Position numbers and translations under genes: made by a program | The notes under the pieces: model-generated | Databases searched by the model: none | Seen by the model: only the letters and a program-made list of their open reading frames with translations | What the model was told of the DNA's origin: nothing | Assembly (NCBI GenBank): GCA_947456845.1 | Contig: CANGUJ010000038.1 | Location: 1-15,576, forward strand | From: Burkholderiales bacterium | GTDB taxonomy: Bacteria > Pseudomonadota > Gammaproteobacteria > Burkholderiales > JAEUOS01 | Direction of reading: 5' to 3' | DNA: 15,576 nucleotides | Part shown: positions 14,423 through 15,576 of the stretch, piece by piece | Numbering within the stretch: the stretch's first letter is position 1 | Layout of the letters: each line of letters opens with the position of its first letter

Positions 14423-15576
14423 CACCGCCCCCCGTGCTGGTCACCGGCTGCGTATCGCCGTCGGCTTGCGTGGCTTCCTGCCGCGCACGCGCGACCTCGC
14501 GCGCAGCGGCTGCGAACACCTCGGCACGGTGGCCGTAATCGCGGAACATGTCGTAGCTGGCGCACGCAGGCGAAAGCAGGACGGTGTCGCCAGGCGCGGC
14601 GCGCTCGGCCGCGCCGCGCACCGCCTCTTCGAGGCTCGCGCAATCGAAAACCGGCACGCGCTCGCCCAGGGCGCCGCGGATCAGGCCTGCATCGCGCCCG
14701 ATCAGCATGACCGCCCGGCAATGCCGGGCGACGGGCTCGGCCAGAGGCGCGAAATCCTGCCCCTTGCCCTCGCCGCCGGCAATCAGGACGATTCGCCCGC
14801 CCTGCGGCACGACCGCCCCGAGCCCCCGCAGCGCGGCGATGGTCGCGCCCACGTTGGTACCCTTGCTGTCATCGACATAGTGCACGCCGCCGATTTCGGC
14901 GATGCCCTGCACCCGATGCGGCAGCCCGGCATACTCGGTCAGGGCCTTGAGCATGGGCGCCAGCGGCAGATCGATGGCGCAACACAGGGCCAGCGCGGCC
15001 AGCGCATTGGCGGCATTGTGCGCACCGCGGATCTTCAACGCATCCTGCGGCATCAGCCGGCGCGGGGCGGCTGACGCCTCGCCGGTTTCGTCGCTGTTGC
15101 CCCGGGCCAGCCACATCATGCCGCCGGGACGCGCGTCCCTGATCAGGCCGAAATCGGTCGCATGCACCGGCGCATCCGTACCGAAGGTGAACACCGGCGG
15201 CGCCACGTCGCGCCGGTTGCGTGGCGCGAAAGGCCTTTTCATGCCCATCGAGCGGGCGTCGTCGCGGTTGAGCACCTGGATGGCGCCATTGGCGAAAATG
15301 CGCGCCTTAGCAGCGCCGTAGGCCTCCATCGACCCATGCCGGTCGAGGTGATCTTCGCTGAGGTTGAGCATGGCCGCAGCGTCCGCCCGGAGGCTTGCGG
15401 TGGTCTCGAGCTGGAAGCTTGAGAGCTCCAGCACCCAGATGTCCGGCAGGGCGTCGGCCGCGACGGCGTCGTGCCATGCGTCCAGCGCAGCGGGGCCGAT
15501 GTTGCCGGCCGCCACCGCATGCCTGCCGGTGCGGGCCGCCAGGTGGGCCGCGAGCGAGGTCACGGTGGTCTTGCCG
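14415..15576 (-). CDS. murD: UDP-N-acetylmuramoylalanine--D-glutamate ligase, N-terminus outside the window
   Basis: The last 386 residues of the Mur ligase that adds D-glutamate to UDP-MurNAc-L-Ala with ATP. The visible part begins in the P-loop (GKTTVTS), so roughly 110-130 N-terminal residues, the UDP-binding domain, lie beyond the right edge. Seen in order: LELSSFQLETT, LNLSEDHLDRHGSMEAY (central-domain nucleotide and metal region), IRGAHNAANALAAL, VHYVDDSKGTNVGAT, LIAGGEGKGQDF, and the C-terminal LLSPACASYDMFRDYGHRAEVF, all typical of MurD. A stretch of about 40 residues before the GAHN block is less conserved, and the last 25 residues are a polar tail rich in Gly, Thr and Gln. The stop overlaps the ftsW start. 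Confidence 0.97.
   Translation of the reverse strand, partial: GKTTVTSLAAHLAARTGRHAVAAGNIGPAALDAWHDAVAADALPDIWVLELSSFQLETTASLRADAAAMLNLSEDHLDRHGSMEAYGAAKARIFANGAIQVLNRDDARSMGMKRPFAPRNRRDVAPPVFTFGTDAPVHATDFGLIRDARPGGMMWLARGNSDETGEASAAPRRLMPQDALKIRGAHNAANALAALALCCAIDLPLAPMLKALTEYAGLPHRVQGIAEIGGVHYVDDSKGTNVGATIAALRGLGAVVPQGGRIVLIAGGEGKGQDFAPLAEPVARHCRAVMLIGRDAGLIRGALGERVPVFDCASLEEAVRGAAERAAPGDTVLLSPACASYDMFRDYGHRAEVFAAAAREVARARQEATQADGDTQPVTSTGGGDA

Noticed and set aside
1..15576. Mobile elements, prophage, CRISPR, tRNA or rRNA genes
   Set aside because: No transposase, integrase, repeat array, att-like repeat or cloverleaf sequence was seen, and coding style is uniform across the window.

Overview
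This is a high-GC chromosomal window with housekeeping gene content. It has no mobile elements, tRNA, rRNA or CRISPR. The order murD-ftsW-murG-murC-ddl-ftsQ-ftsA-ftsZ (no murB between murC and ddl), a ProRS with the bacterial editing insertion, and an rppH gene divergent from proS all point to a betaproteobacterium. The family cannot be fixed from sequence reading alone.

Layout. (1) Positions 1-2651, minus strand: an apparent redox operon read from rubrerythrin (rbr) through a CCG-domain Fe-S protein and a DUF3501 protein to the start of an exported protein that runs off the left edge. That last gene is only 49 codons in view and starts at a TTG overlapping the DUF3501 stop. (2) Positions 2819-3421, minus: rppH (RNA 5'-pyrophosphohydrolase), whose promoter lies in the 72-bp gap to divergent proS. 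(3) Positions 3494-6006, plus: proS, overlapping by GTGA a secreted lytic transglycosylase. (4) Positions 6007-6227: a convergent spacer with a strong ftsZ terminator. (5) Positions 6228-15576, minus: the distal part of the division and cell wall (dcw) cluster, entering from the right inside murD and ending with ftsZ.

How the genes work together. MurD, MurC and Ddl make and join cytoplasmic peptidoglycan precursors, MurG makes lipid II, and FtsW polymerises it at the septum. FtsQ, FtsA and FtsZ build the divisome. The genes from murD to ftsQ are packed with 4-8 nt overlaps or a 2-nt gap. A 16-nt gap precedes ftsA and a 261-bp gap precedes ftsZ. The lytic transglycosylase after proS also acts on peptidoglycan.

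The least understood part is the rbr / Fe-S protein / DUF3501 / exported protein group. It has its own good sigma70-type promoter, an inverted repeat around the -35 box, a leader of about 120 nt, and a hairpin terminator or attenuator after rbr. A peroxide or redox stress role is a reasonable inference, but no function is proved here.
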